A program made the translations under genes and the position numbers. 5,712 nucleotides of DNA from Pseudomonadota bacterium (GTDB lineage Bacteria > Pseudomonadota > Alphaproteobacteria > Rhizobiales > Beijerinckiaceae): the NCBI GenBank assembly GCA_023452965.1, contig JAEXUU010000043.1:1-5712 (forward strand), written 5' to 3'. Positions 1 to 5,712 of the stretch are shown piece by piece (the stretch's first letter is position 1; every line of letters starts with the position of its first letter). The notes below the pieces were generated by a model, which searched no databases, was not told the DNA's origin, and saw only the letters and a program-made list of their open reading frames with translations.

Positions 1-688
1 GCCTCGGCTTGACCTCGCGCTTCTTGGCCTCGCAGACACCCTTCAGCCGGCTCCAGGCCTCTCTCGGGAGGTTGTCGAGCGGGCGCGGGCAAGGTCCACA
101 GCAGCTCAGGAAGACCCAGGGCGTGCATTGGCTGTTGGCTTCCTGCAGCGCCTCGTTCGAGAGGCCGGCATCGTCATACTCGCGGACGATGCGCTTCTCG
201 ACCTTGGCGACGACACCGTTGACGAAGGGCTCGACGGCGCGCTGATGGCTGGCGATCAGCCTCTGCCTGACCGAAGGCCCTCCGAACATCGAGAAGCTCT
301 CCGGTCCCGCGGCCTTGTTCAACGCGTCATCGGTCAGGGAGAATGGCGACAGCGCGGCGCTGTCGGCATCCCCGGCCCGCGCGACCTCCGCGGCCTTCTT
401 TTCGGCTTCGGCCCTACGGCCGACGAGGTAGCCGGCAATGGCTGCGGAGACGTATTTTCGCGCCTCGTCGCGGCATGCCTCTTCGGTGGCGTATCCCTTG
501 CCGCGATATTGCTGGCAGAGCTGCCCCTCGGACCTGATCGGCCGGATGTCGAGTGAAACCTGCAGGCGCCCCAGGATCTGGCTTAGCTCGGCGCCCGTGA
601 CCGGCGCCTCGTTCTGCCCGGAAGCGGTCTGCGCCCATGCGCCGGTCGCCAGAACCAGCGTCGTCAGAAGTCCGAAGGCAAGTCTCAC
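1..688 (-). CDS. Secreted protein of unknown function with C-terminal cysteine cluster (3' end outside window)
   Basis: I do not recognise a family. The frame stays open for 229 codons and runs off the left edge, so the C-terminus is missing. The start is GTG at 688-686: the codon just upstream (691-689) is an in-frame TGA, so no earlier start is possible. Residues 1-20 (MRLAFGLLTTLVLATGAWAQ) are a typical Sec signal peptide, with likely cleavage after AWA, which points to the periplasm or cell surface. The mature part is mostly polar and probably helical, with charged stretches at about 68-103 and 157-172. Cysteines fall in two groups: Cys58 and Cys72, then Cys188, 196, 197, 200 and 219, including a CCGPCP motif; in the periplasm these could form disulfides. 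Codons are G/C-rich at third positions, as in the neighbours, supporting real coding. No strong Shine-Dalgarno is visible. It lies 95 bp downstream of the outer-membrane protein gene on the same strand. Confidence 0.72.
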   Translation of the reverse strand, partial: MRLAFGLLTTLVLATGAWAQTASGQNEAPVTGAELSQILGRLQVSLDIRPIRSEGQLCQQYRGKGYATEEACRDEARKYVSAAIAGYLVGRRAEAEKKAAEVARAGDADSAALSPFSLTDDALNKAAGPESFSMFGGPSVRQRLIASHQRAVEPFVNGVVAKVEKRIVREYDDAGLSNEALQEANSQCTPWVFLSCCGPCPRPLDNLPREAWSRLKGVCEAKKREVKPR

Positions 689-783
689 TCAGGCACCGTC
701 TAGGCTCAGCAGTCGAAGCCGAGGACCTAGAGGGTGGCCGAATAACAAAGCGCTAAACCGGAAGGCCCAATTCGAATACTCCG

Positions 784-1572
784 CTAGAAGCGGTAGGACA
801 CGCCCGCGATCGGGCCGCTGAAGCTGGTATCGTAGACGAATCCACCGCGCCGGTAGTCGACAGCGAGATGGCGGTAGCCGACCGACATCGCCCAGTTCGC
901 GTTGAAGGCGTAGTCGACGGTCCCGCGCAGCTCCCAGGTCAGCCGCGAGCTGCCGGCGCCGATATCGCCATAGGCGCTCAGGCCGAAGCCGTTGCCCAGC
1001 ACGGCGTGAACGCGAACGCCGGCCACCGGGTCGATCCAGGTATGGGTGGAGCCCGCCGAAATCGGCAGGATGCCCGCGAGCTGGAGATCGAGGTCGGTGG
1101 AGATCGACCAGATCCGTCCGCCCGCCACCAGGTCGGCGGTGAAGGAGCTGCTGTCGTAGAAGCGGTAGAAGCCGGTCATCGTAGCGGTGAACGTCTTCGA
1201 GGTCAGCGACGCGCCGGTATATCCGGGCGCGCGCGGGACCACGTCGCCGCTCCGGTCGAGCGATACCGCGACATAGGTCAGGTCCGCCAGAAGGCCCCAG
1301 CGACCGTTCCGGTACTCGCCCGCCACCATCGCCGCGAAGTCGAGATTGCGAAGGATGTCCGTGAACGACACGTCGACGTCGACCGTCGGCAGATTTCGAC
1401 GCGCTCCCAAAGTGCCGCTGAGGCCGGACGCCCAGAAGAACGGCGTCAGGCGAATCTCGACATCGGGAACAGGGATGGGGGCGGGAGCAGGCGGCGGCGC
1501 CATGTCGGCGGCGTGAACCGAACCTGCCCAGCCCGTCGCGGCGGCCAGGAGTATTGCAGCAATACGTGACAT
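784..1572 (-). CDS. Outer-membrane beta-barrel protein
   Basis: This is a 262-residue protein predicted to insert in the outer membrane as a small beta-barrel; its cargo or function is unknown. Residues 1-22 form a signal peptide ending VHAA|D. A proline/alanine linker follows (residues 25-36), then amphipathic strands rich in alternating aromatic and small residues, such as RWGLLADLTYVAVS (91-104), FTATMTGFYRFY (128-139), WIDPVAGVRVHAVLG (179-193) and WAMSVGYRHLAVDY (227-240). The chain ends SYRF with a terminal Phe, the usual BAM recognition signal of outer-membrane proteins. There are no cysteines, also typical. The ATG is preceded by a G-rich stretch (GGGGG about 8 nt upstream) that can serve as a Shine-Dalgarno. 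The barrel resembles the Omp25/OmpA-like transmembrane class in general form, but I cannot assign a named porin. The 167 bp upstream (1573-1739) hold no other gene, and I saw no clear promoter in them. Confidence 0.85.
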   Translation of the reverse strand: MSRIAAILLAAATGWAGSVHAADMAPPPAPAPIPVPDVEIRLTPFFWASGLSGTLGARRNLPTVDVDVSFTDILRNLDFAAMVAGEYRNGRWGLLADLTYVAVSLDRSGDVVPRAPGYTGASLTSKTFTATMTGFYRFYDSSSFTADLVAGGRIWSISTDLDLQLAGILPISAGSTHTWIDPVAGVRVHAVLGNGFGLSAYGDIGAGSSRLTWELRGTVDYAFNANWAMSVGYRHLAVDYRRGGFVYDTSFSGPIAGVSYRF

Positions 1573-1703
1573 CGAACGCGCCCCCGTCGTTTCGTCTGCC
1601 TATTCAGTTAGGTCGATATCGGCGTCTTCTCGGCTCAGGCATCTTCCGTACCGACGCTCGGCCGGCTTTCCCGGCTCTCACTTTGAGATCGAGACCGCTT
1701 TAT

Positions 1704-1730
1704 CGATCAGCTTGCGGTGCATACTGATCG
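1704..1730 (-). terminator. Possible stem-loop after the glycine/arginine-rich gene
   Basis: A perfect 7-bp inverted repeat, CGATCAG and CTGATCG, with a 13-nt loop, begins 9 nt after the stop codon of the 1740-2216 gene. Its position suits an mRNA 3'-end structure. There is no U-tract after it and the stem is short, so a classical intrinsic terminator is doubtful. Confidence 0.25.
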
Positions 1731-1739
1731 GAACGGCAT

Positions 1740-2216
1740 CTAGCGCGGGCAGACGTCCCAGAAGCCCTGGGTGCGCTGCGGGTCGGTATAGAACCAGCAA
1801 TAGCCCGGCGCCGGCGCCGGCGAGGTCGCATAGGCCGTGGCAGCCGCCGCCGCGACGAAGCCGACGGCAGCGCCGGAAACGACTGCCATTCCCGGATGCC
1901 ACCAATAGTTGTTCGGCCGCACCCAGGCGGCACCGGTCCGGCCTGCGACCACATTGCCGCGCGGGCCACGGGCGACATAGCCCCTGCCGGCGACGGCTCC
2001 CGCCGGGCCGCGCGCGGCATAACCCCGCCCGGCGCCGACACCGCCCCTGGGCCCGACCGCGACCCCACGCCTGGCGACCCCGCCGCGATACTGGGCGAAC
2101 TCCACGACTTCGGGCACAGCGATCGTCGATGCAGGAACAACCGGCGCCGCCGAAGCCTCGAAGGACGCGGCGAGAGAGAGGATCGCAGCGGCCGACAGCA
2201 CATGAATGGACTTCAT
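1740..2216 (-). CDS. Secreted glycine/arginine-rich repeat protein with conserved Cys tail
   Basis: A 158-residue protein of unknown function. Residues 1-23 are a signal peptide ending ASA|AP, so the product is exported. Residues 48-89 carry glycine/arginine-rich repeats of 14 residues (AGRGYAARGPAGAV then AGRGYVARGPRGNV, with a looser copy before them). Next come an aromatic patch NNYWWHPG (102-109) and a hydrophobic Ala/Gly/Val segment (110-130) that could span or associate with a membrane. The C-terminus, GYCWFYTDPQRTQGFWDVCP (138-157), holds the only two cysteines (140 and 156), likely a disulfide. I recall this tail from many short hypothetical proteins of Hyphomicrobiales; that is memory, not a search. 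The start is supported by AAGGGAG 8 nt upstream of the ATG. Neighbours on the same strand are 167 bp away on both sides, so it is probably transcribed alone. Gly-rich basic repeats could bind the cell wall or anionic polymers, but nothing proves this. Confidence 0.85.
   Translation of the reverse strand: MKSIHVLSAAAILSLAASFEASAAPVVPASTIAVPEVVEFAQYRGGVARRGVAVGPRGGVGAGRGYAARGPAGAVAGRGYVARGPRGNVVAGRTGAAWVRPNNYWWHPGMAVVSGAAVGFVAAAAATAYATSPAPAPGYCWFYTDPQRTQGFWDVCPR
1950..2075 (-). repeat. Three degenerate 42-bp in-frame repeats encoding 14-residue Gly/Arg units
   Basis: Codons 48-61, 62-75 and 76-89 of the secreted protein encode related units. The second and third align without gaps on A-G-R-G-Y-x-A-R-G-P-x-G-x-V; the first needs a one-residue shift (ARRGVAVGPRGGVG). 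A fragment (AGRTGAAW, 91-98) may be a remnant of a fourth. In-frame tandem repeats of this type can expand or contract between strains. Confidence 0.7.
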
Positions 2217-2224
2217 GGTATTCG

Positions 2225-2231
2225 CTCCCTT
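2225..2231 (-). promoter_or_regulatory. Shine-Dalgarno site of the glycine/arginine-rich protein gene
   Basis: On the minus strand this reads AAGGGAG and ends 8 nt before the ATG at 2216. It supports that start. Further upstream, TTGACT at 2295-2290 resembles a -35 box, but no matching -10 box lies 16-18 nt downstream, so I do not call a promoter. Confidence 0.65.
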
Positions 2232-2383
2232 ATCCGCGTCGCCGTTTCTTGAAGGCTCGCGCTCGGAGCCTCCCGCGTCCCCCGGCGCAAGTCAAACGCT
2301 GAATTGCCGTTCAGTCATTGCTCACGGTATCGCGCGAATGCCAGCCGGCTACCGTGCTGCGAAGCAATTGCGCGCTCTCGGGC

Positions 2384-2821
2384 CTAGAGCAGCCCGAGTT
2401 CCGCAAGTTCGCGCCGCATCTGCTCTGGCATGGCGCCGAGATCGCCGCTGCCGCCATCGATGTCGCGCGGCGCGTCCTTGTCCTGCAGGTAGCGCCAGCC
2501 TTGAAATGGCCGGTACGGCCTGGGCTCGACCGGCACGACCACCGGCTCCATCACGAGATGGCAGCGGCCGATTCCCTCCCCGTCGGTGAAGGGCCGGATG
2601 TCGATCAGCCGCTGGCGGGCGCTGAGCTGGCCCTTGATCACCCAGTAGAGCGAACCGCCGGAGACGATCTCCTCGATGCGCTTCGGCACCATGCGGGTGG
2701 TGTGCAGCTGTTCGGCCGGCTCGCCCCGGGCGCGGCGCTGCGCCTGCCGCTCGGCGATCCATTCCTCGAGATCGCTGATCGATTCGGCGCCGACGCAGAG
2801 TTTGAGCAGATGAAGCGGCAT
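2384..2821 (-). CDS. DUF1489 family protein
   Basis: A 145-residue conserved protein of the alphaproteobacterial DUF1489 family (COG5458, by memory); its biochemical role is unknown. Family-like stretches are the N-terminus MPLHLLKLCVGAESISDLEE (1-20), HTTRMVPKR (40-48), GSLYWVIKG (56-64), the IDIRPF segment (73-78) and the RPYRPFQGWRYL block (101-112) followed by DAPRDI (116-121). No signal peptide or membrane segment is seen, so it is probably cytoplasmic. The open frame could begin at 2923, adding 34 residues, but that extension is Arg/Pro-rich and unlike the family; the ATG at 2821 restores the usual N-terminus and length. The Shine-Dalgarno is weak (AGGA only 2 nt before the ATG). It is separated by 120 bp from the VOC gene upstream on the same strand; that gap (2822-2941) has no other gene. 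Confidence 0.88.
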   Translation of the reverse strand: MPLHLLKLCVGAESISDLEEWIAERQAQRRARGEPAEQLHTTRMVPKRIEEIVSGGSLYWVIKGQLSARQRLIDIRPFTDGEGIGRCHLVMEPVVVPVEPRPYRPFQGWRYLQDKDAPRDIDGGSGDLGAMPEQMRRELAELGLL

Positions 2822-2941
2822 GGTCCTGCAGCCTAGTCCCGCAGGAAGCGGCGGGCCAGCCACGGCGCGCCTTCTCCACAGCCCCCGCGCTGGAGCATGT
2901 TGCCGCGGCGGGGCCAGTGCCACCGGCCGGCGAGCGGTGCC

Positions 2942-3295
2942 TCAGCGGCGATGCGCCAGGATGTTGACCAGCTTGCCGAACGGGTCGCGCACGAAGAAGC
3001 GCCGCACGCCCCACTCCTCATCGGCCGGCCCGTATTCCACTGCGATCCCGGCCGCCAGCACGCGCTTGTGCGCCGTGTCGAGATCGTCGACCTCGACCGA
3101 GATGTCCGGCACCGGCGCACCGGCGCCGCCCTGCCTGGCGAAGCTGACCTGCGGCGCCGAATTGCCCTCCGCCGCGTAGGTCACGATCCAGCCATGGTCC
3201 ATCACCCGCTTCAGGCCCAGAATCTCGCCATAGAATTGGCGCGCCCGCTCGGGATCCTCGGTTGCAATATTCGCCACGATCCGATTCACGATCAT
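2942..3295 (-). CDS. VOC-fold (glyoxalase/bleomycin-resistance type) protein
   Basis: A 117-residue single-domain protein of the vicinal oxygen chelate superfamily, which includes glyoxalase I, extradiol dioxygenases, fosfomycin-modifying enzymes and bleomycin-binding proteins. Two beta-alpha-beta-beta-beta modules are visible: residues 1-53 (IVANIATEDPERARQFYGEI, then LGLKR) and 62-117 (DISVEVDDLDTAHKRVLAAG, then WGVRRFFVRDPFGKLVNILAH). The length fits one chain of a dimer. The usual metal-ligand positions are not clearly filled: there is no His in the first strand, and the DPxG-H position is Lys108. It may therefore bind a ligand without metal catalysis; the substrate is unknown. The frame is open back to 3598, but the ATG at 3295 has an excellent Shine-Dalgarno and starts the domain, whereas a longer start would run through the divergent SDR gene. 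It is divergent from that gene across only 34 bp. Confidence 0.87.
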   Translation of the reverse strand: MIVNRIVANIATEDPERARQFYGEILGLKRVMDHGWIVTYAAEGNSAPQVSFARQGGAGAPVPDISVEVDDLDTAHKRVLAAGIAVEYGPADEEWGVRRFFVRDPFGKLVNILAHRR

Positions 3296-3300
3296 CCCGT

Positions 3301-3305
3301 CCTCC
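3301..3305 (-). promoter_or_regulatory. Shine-Dalgarno site that sets the VOC gene start
   Basis: The minus strand reads GGAGG within GGGAGAGGGAGGACGGG, 5 nt before the ATG at 3295. This is the strongest ribosome site in the window and rules in favour of the 117-residue product over the upstream-extended reading frame. Confidence 0.8.
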
Positions 3306-3318
3306 CTCTCCCGATTTC

Positions 3319-3322
3319 GGAG
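3319..3322 (+). promoter_or_regulatory. Shine-Dalgarno site that sets the SDR gene start
   Basis: GGAG lies 7 nt before the ATG at 3330. A TTG at 3327 directly precedes that ATG in frame; the spacing and codon preference favour the ATG. Confidence 0.65.
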
Positions 3323-3329
3323 CTTCTTG

Positions 3330-4112
<783 letters not shown>

Positions 4113-4115
4113 GCC

Positions 4116-4961
4116 GTGACCGTACAGACCGCAGAATACGCGCCCTGGCTGGCGCGCTGGGGCCTCGTCCCCGATGGTGCGCCGATCACCACGCATTCCA
4201 GCCGCCTGCTGCCGGTCCGGCGCGGCGAAGAGCCGGCCATGCTGAAGCTGCCGGACTCGCCCGATGAGCGCCTCGGCTACCTGCCGCTGGAATACTGGAA
4301 CGGCGACGGCGCCGCCCGCCTGCTTGCTCGCTCCGACTCGGGCGATGCCATGCTGATCGAGCGCGCCACCGGCCCGCGCTCACTCGCCGCCATGGCTCGC
4401 AGCGGCGCGGAGGGCGACGATGAGGCGACCGCGATCCTGTGCGACGCCATCGCCGCCCTGCAGAAGCCGCGCGGCCCGGCGCCGTCGGGCCTGATCCCGC
4501 TCGAAACCTGGTTCGCGGAGCTCTTCCCGATGGCGCGGGAGCGCGGCGGCATCCTCGCCCGCTCGGCTGCGTCAGCCGCGGAGCTGCTCGCGGCGCAGCG
4601 CGAGATCGTGCCTCTGCACGCCGACCTGCATCATGACAATGTGCTCGATTTCGGAGCGCGCGGCTGGCTCGCCATCGACCCGAAATGCGTCATCGGCGAC
4701 CGCGCCTTCGAATACACCATCCTGTTCTGCGATCCCGACCTCGCCGATCCCGAGCCGCCGGTCGCCACCCTGCCCGGCCGTTTCGAGCGCCGGCTGGAGA
4801 TCGTGCTGGCGAAGTCCGGGCTGGAGCGCGAGCGCCTGCTGAAATGGATCCTGGCCTGGTGCGGACTCTCGGCCGTCTGGTTCCTCGGCGACGACGACCC
4901 GCTGGCGGAGGTCAATTTTGCCGTGGCGGCAAGGGCGATCGTCGCGCTGGATGCGGGTTAG
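4116..4961 (+). CDS. APH(6)/hydroxyurea-type phosphotransferase
   Basis: A 281-residue kinase of the aminoglycoside/hydroxyurea phosphotransferase family (APH_6_hur type, related to StrB streptomycin 6-kinase). Such enzymes transfer phosphate from ATP to a hydroxyl on a small molecule. Visible features are a likely ATP-contacting Lys43 (AMLKLP), a family-like LEYWNGDGAARLLA stretch (58-71), the catalytic loop LHADLHHDNVLD (167-178) with Asp170 and Asn175, and the metal-binding DPK with a downstream GDRAFE (188-199). The catalytic loop reads H-A-D where H-G-D is usual. The C-terminal helices include KWILAWCGLSAVWFL (243-257). The GTG start sits 3 bp after the SDR stop, with only a weak upstream ribosome site, so translation is probably coupled to the SDR. 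Chromosomal relatives are common and often have no known resistance role, so a metabolic substrate is as likely as a drug. No signal peptide is seen. Confidence 0.88.
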   Translation: MTVQTAEYAPWLARWGLVPDGAPITTHSSRLLPVRRGEEPAMLKLPDSPDERLGYLPLEYWNGDGAARLLARSDSGDAMLIERATGPRSLAAMARSGAEGDDEATAILCDAIAALQKPRGPAPSGLIPLETWFAELFPMARERGGILARSAASAAELLAAQREIVPLHADLHHDNVLDFGARGWLAIDPKCVIGDRAFEYTILFCDPDLADPEPPVATLPGRFERRLEIVLAKSGLERERLLKWILAWCGLSAVWFLGDDDPLAEVNFAVAARAIVALDAG

Positions 4962-4995
4962 CACCGTCGCTTCGCGCGCCGCGCCGAGCATATTG

Positions 4996-5150
4996 GCGCG
5001 GGATCCCCTCTCCTGAAAGGAGAGGAGTAGGGGTGAGGTGTTCGGACTGAAAACGTTGGCTTCGCACCCGCCGCGGCCAGCGCTCACGCAACGGGTCAGA
5101 CGGCCTACACCTCACCCTGCCCTCTCCTTTCAGGAGAGGGTTCCCCGCGC
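4996..5150. repeat. Inverted pair of palindromic (REP-like) repeats between convergent genes
   Basis: Two copies of one repeat lie head to head in the 213-bp gap between the convergent phosphotransferase and carboxylase genes. The left arm (4996-5041) and right arm (5107-5150) are inverted copies, differing by three substitutions near the outer end and a small change after the hairpin. Each contains its own hairpin: CCTCTCCT-GAA-AGGAGAGG at 5007-5025, and the inverse with a TTC loop and one extra pair at 5120-5140. Both inner ends reach GGTGAGGTGT (or its complement), and weaker similarity (GxCTGAxxxCGTTG) continues inwards to about 5058 and 5089. No U-tract follows either hairpin, so these are not standard intrinsic terminators, though they may still block read-through or stabilise both mRNA ends. 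Similar CTCTCC palindromes are, from memory, dispersed in Bosea- and Methylobacterium-like genomes. Confidence 0.8.
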
Positions 5151-5174
5151 CTCTACCGGCAGCGGTGAGTGCGC

Positions 5175-5712
5175 TCACTCCCCGAGCACGACCACCTTCG
5201 CGCCTTCCGCCACCTGCGCGCCCGGCTCGGCGCCGAGCTCGGTGACGGTGCCGTCGCGCGGGGCGGTCAGCACGTGCTCCATCTTCATCGCTTCGACGAT
5301 GGCGAGGCGCTGGCCCTTCACCACCGCCTCGCCCGCCCGAACGAAGAGCGCGATCAGCTTGCCGTGCATCGGCGCCTTGATCACGCCGCCCGAACCGCCG
5401 ACCGCGTCGAGATCGACGCTGAACGGGTCGAACAGCGCGACCGCCGTCTGCCGCCCGCGATGCAAAGCGAGATAGGTGCCGCCCTCGGCCCGGGCCAAGG
5501 TCACCTCATGCTCTCCCTCTGGCAACGGGTGGCCCGGTAGCGAGACGCGAGCATCGTCGCCGCTCCACTCGATCTTGGCCTCGATGCGCTCGCCATCGAC
5601 CAGCAGTGGCAGGCCGAGCGCCGGGCGCGGCATCAGCGAGAAAGCGTCCGGATCCAGCCAGGGCGAGCGCGCCTCACCCTCGGCCCGGACCGCCGCGGCC
5701 TCTAGCCCGGCG
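5175..5712 (-). CDS. Biotin-dependent acyl-CoA carboxylase alpha subunit, C-terminal part (5' end outside window)
   Basis: Only the last 178 residues are present; the frame is open to the right edge. These subunits carry an ATP-dependent biotin carboxylase domain, a linking BT domain and a biotinyl carrier domain, and pass carboxyl groups to an acyl-CoA through a beta subunit. Seen here are the end of the BT region (about 1-105 of the fragment, starting with SPWLDPDAFSL at 16-26) and the complete biotinyl/lipoyl domain (109-178): APMHGKL, then EAMKMEH with the biotin-accepting Lys at fragment residue 143 (codon 5283-5285), 35 residues before the C-terminus, the usual distance. The SPW segment and the carrier sequence look most like 3-methylcrotonyl-CoA carboxylase alpha (leucine breakdown, mccA/liuD); acetyl-, propionyl- or geranyl-CoA carboxylase remain possible. 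The ATG at 5633 is internal to the gene, not its start. The stop is followed by the inverted repeat pair. Confidence 0.9.
   Translation of the reverse strand, partial: AGLEAAAVRAEGEARSPWLDPDAFSLMPRPALGLPLLVDGERIEAKIEWSGDDARVSLPGHPLPEGEHEVTLARAEGGTYLALHRGRQTAVALFDPFSVDLDAVGGSGGVIKAPMHGKLIALFVRAGEAVVKGQRLAIVEAMKMEHVLTAPRDGTVTELGAEPGAQVAEGAKVVVLGE

Noticed and set aside
128..556. Plus-strand open frame of 142 codons with hydrophobic stretches near its end
   Set aside because: It is antisense to the exported protein at 1-688, which has a better case from its signal peptide, its start just after an in-frame stop, and its codon bias.
868..1569. Plus-strand open frame of 233 codons opposite the outer-membrane protein
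   Set aside because: It is fully antisense to a gene with a signal peptide, beta strands and a terminal Phe. Its own translation is Arg/Ala/Gly-rich with no domain.
1661..1678. GCCGG-CTTTC-CCGGC inverted repeat
   Set aside because: The stem is 5 bp (6 with a wobble pair) and has no U-tract; too weak to call a terminator.
1678..1722. Possible 14-residue peptide (MHRKLIDKAVSISK) after the Gly/Arg-rich gene
   Set aside because: It has no ribosome site, is very short and overlaps the stem-loop at 1704-1730. Nothing supports translation.
2267..2295. TTGACT as a -35 box for the Gly/Arg-rich protein gene
   Set aside because: The hexamer at the right distance (GAGGCT) is not -10-like, so a promoter cannot be supported from sequence alone.
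2912..2928. Short hairpin (GGCCAGT / ACCGGCC with one G-U pair) downstream of the VOC gene
   Set aside because: The stem is only 7 bp with a 3-nt loop and no U-tract. Such structures arise often by chance at this GC content.
4572..5087. Minus-strand open frame of 171 codons opposite the phosphotransferase
   Set aside because: It runs through the left repeat arm and then antisense to the kinase catalytic loop, with no domain of its own.

Overview
The window is GC-rich DNA with strong G/C bias at third codon positions. It looks like the chromosome of an alphaproteobacterium, most likely of the Hyphomicrobiales (Bosea, Methylobacterium or Bradyrhizobium type). That placement rests on a DUF1489 protein, a small secreted glycine/arginine-rich protein with the CWFYTDP...QGFWDVC tail common in that order, and a CCTCTCCT(GAA)AGGAGAGG palindromic repeat of the kind scattered through such genomes. 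It is inference; there is no rRNA or other marker gene here. No tRNA, rRNA, CRISPR array, transposase or phage gene is visible.

Layout, left to right. Positions 1-2941 hold four genes, all on the minus strand: a secreted cysteine-containing protein of unknown function cut by the window edge (1-688, GTG start), an outer-membrane beta-barrel protein (784-1572), the secreted glycine/arginine-rich protein with 14-residue repeats (1740-2216), and the DUF1489 protein (2384-2821). The gaps between them (95, 167 and 167 bp) are long enough for separate transcription, and I see no convincing sigma-70 promoter in any of them. Three of the four have signal peptides, so the left half is mainly a cell-envelope region. 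A minus-strand VOC (glyoxalase/bleomycin-resistance fold) gene follows at 2942-3295.

A 34-bp divergent gap (3296-3329) separates the VOC gene from a plus-strand pair: a short-chain dehydrogenase/reductase (3330-4112) and, 3 bp later, a kinase of the APH(6)/hydroxyurea phosphotransferase type (4116-4961). The two plus-strand genes are almost certainly one transcript. Together with the VOC gene they make a compact group of small-molecule-modifying enzymes whose substrate cannot be read from the sequence.

Positions 4962-5174 lie between convergent genes and hold two inverted copies of a palindromic repeat. From 5712 to 5175 on the minus strand is the C-terminal end of a biotin-dependent acyl-CoA carboxylase alpha subunit (methylcrotonyl-CoA type favoured), with its biotinyl lysine; the rest lies beyond the right edge.

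I did not find a convincing new multi-gene system. The points most worth a second look are the inverted repeat pair, the SDR-phosphotransferase operon with its divergent VOC neighbour, and the two uncharacterised secreted proteins with paired cysteines.
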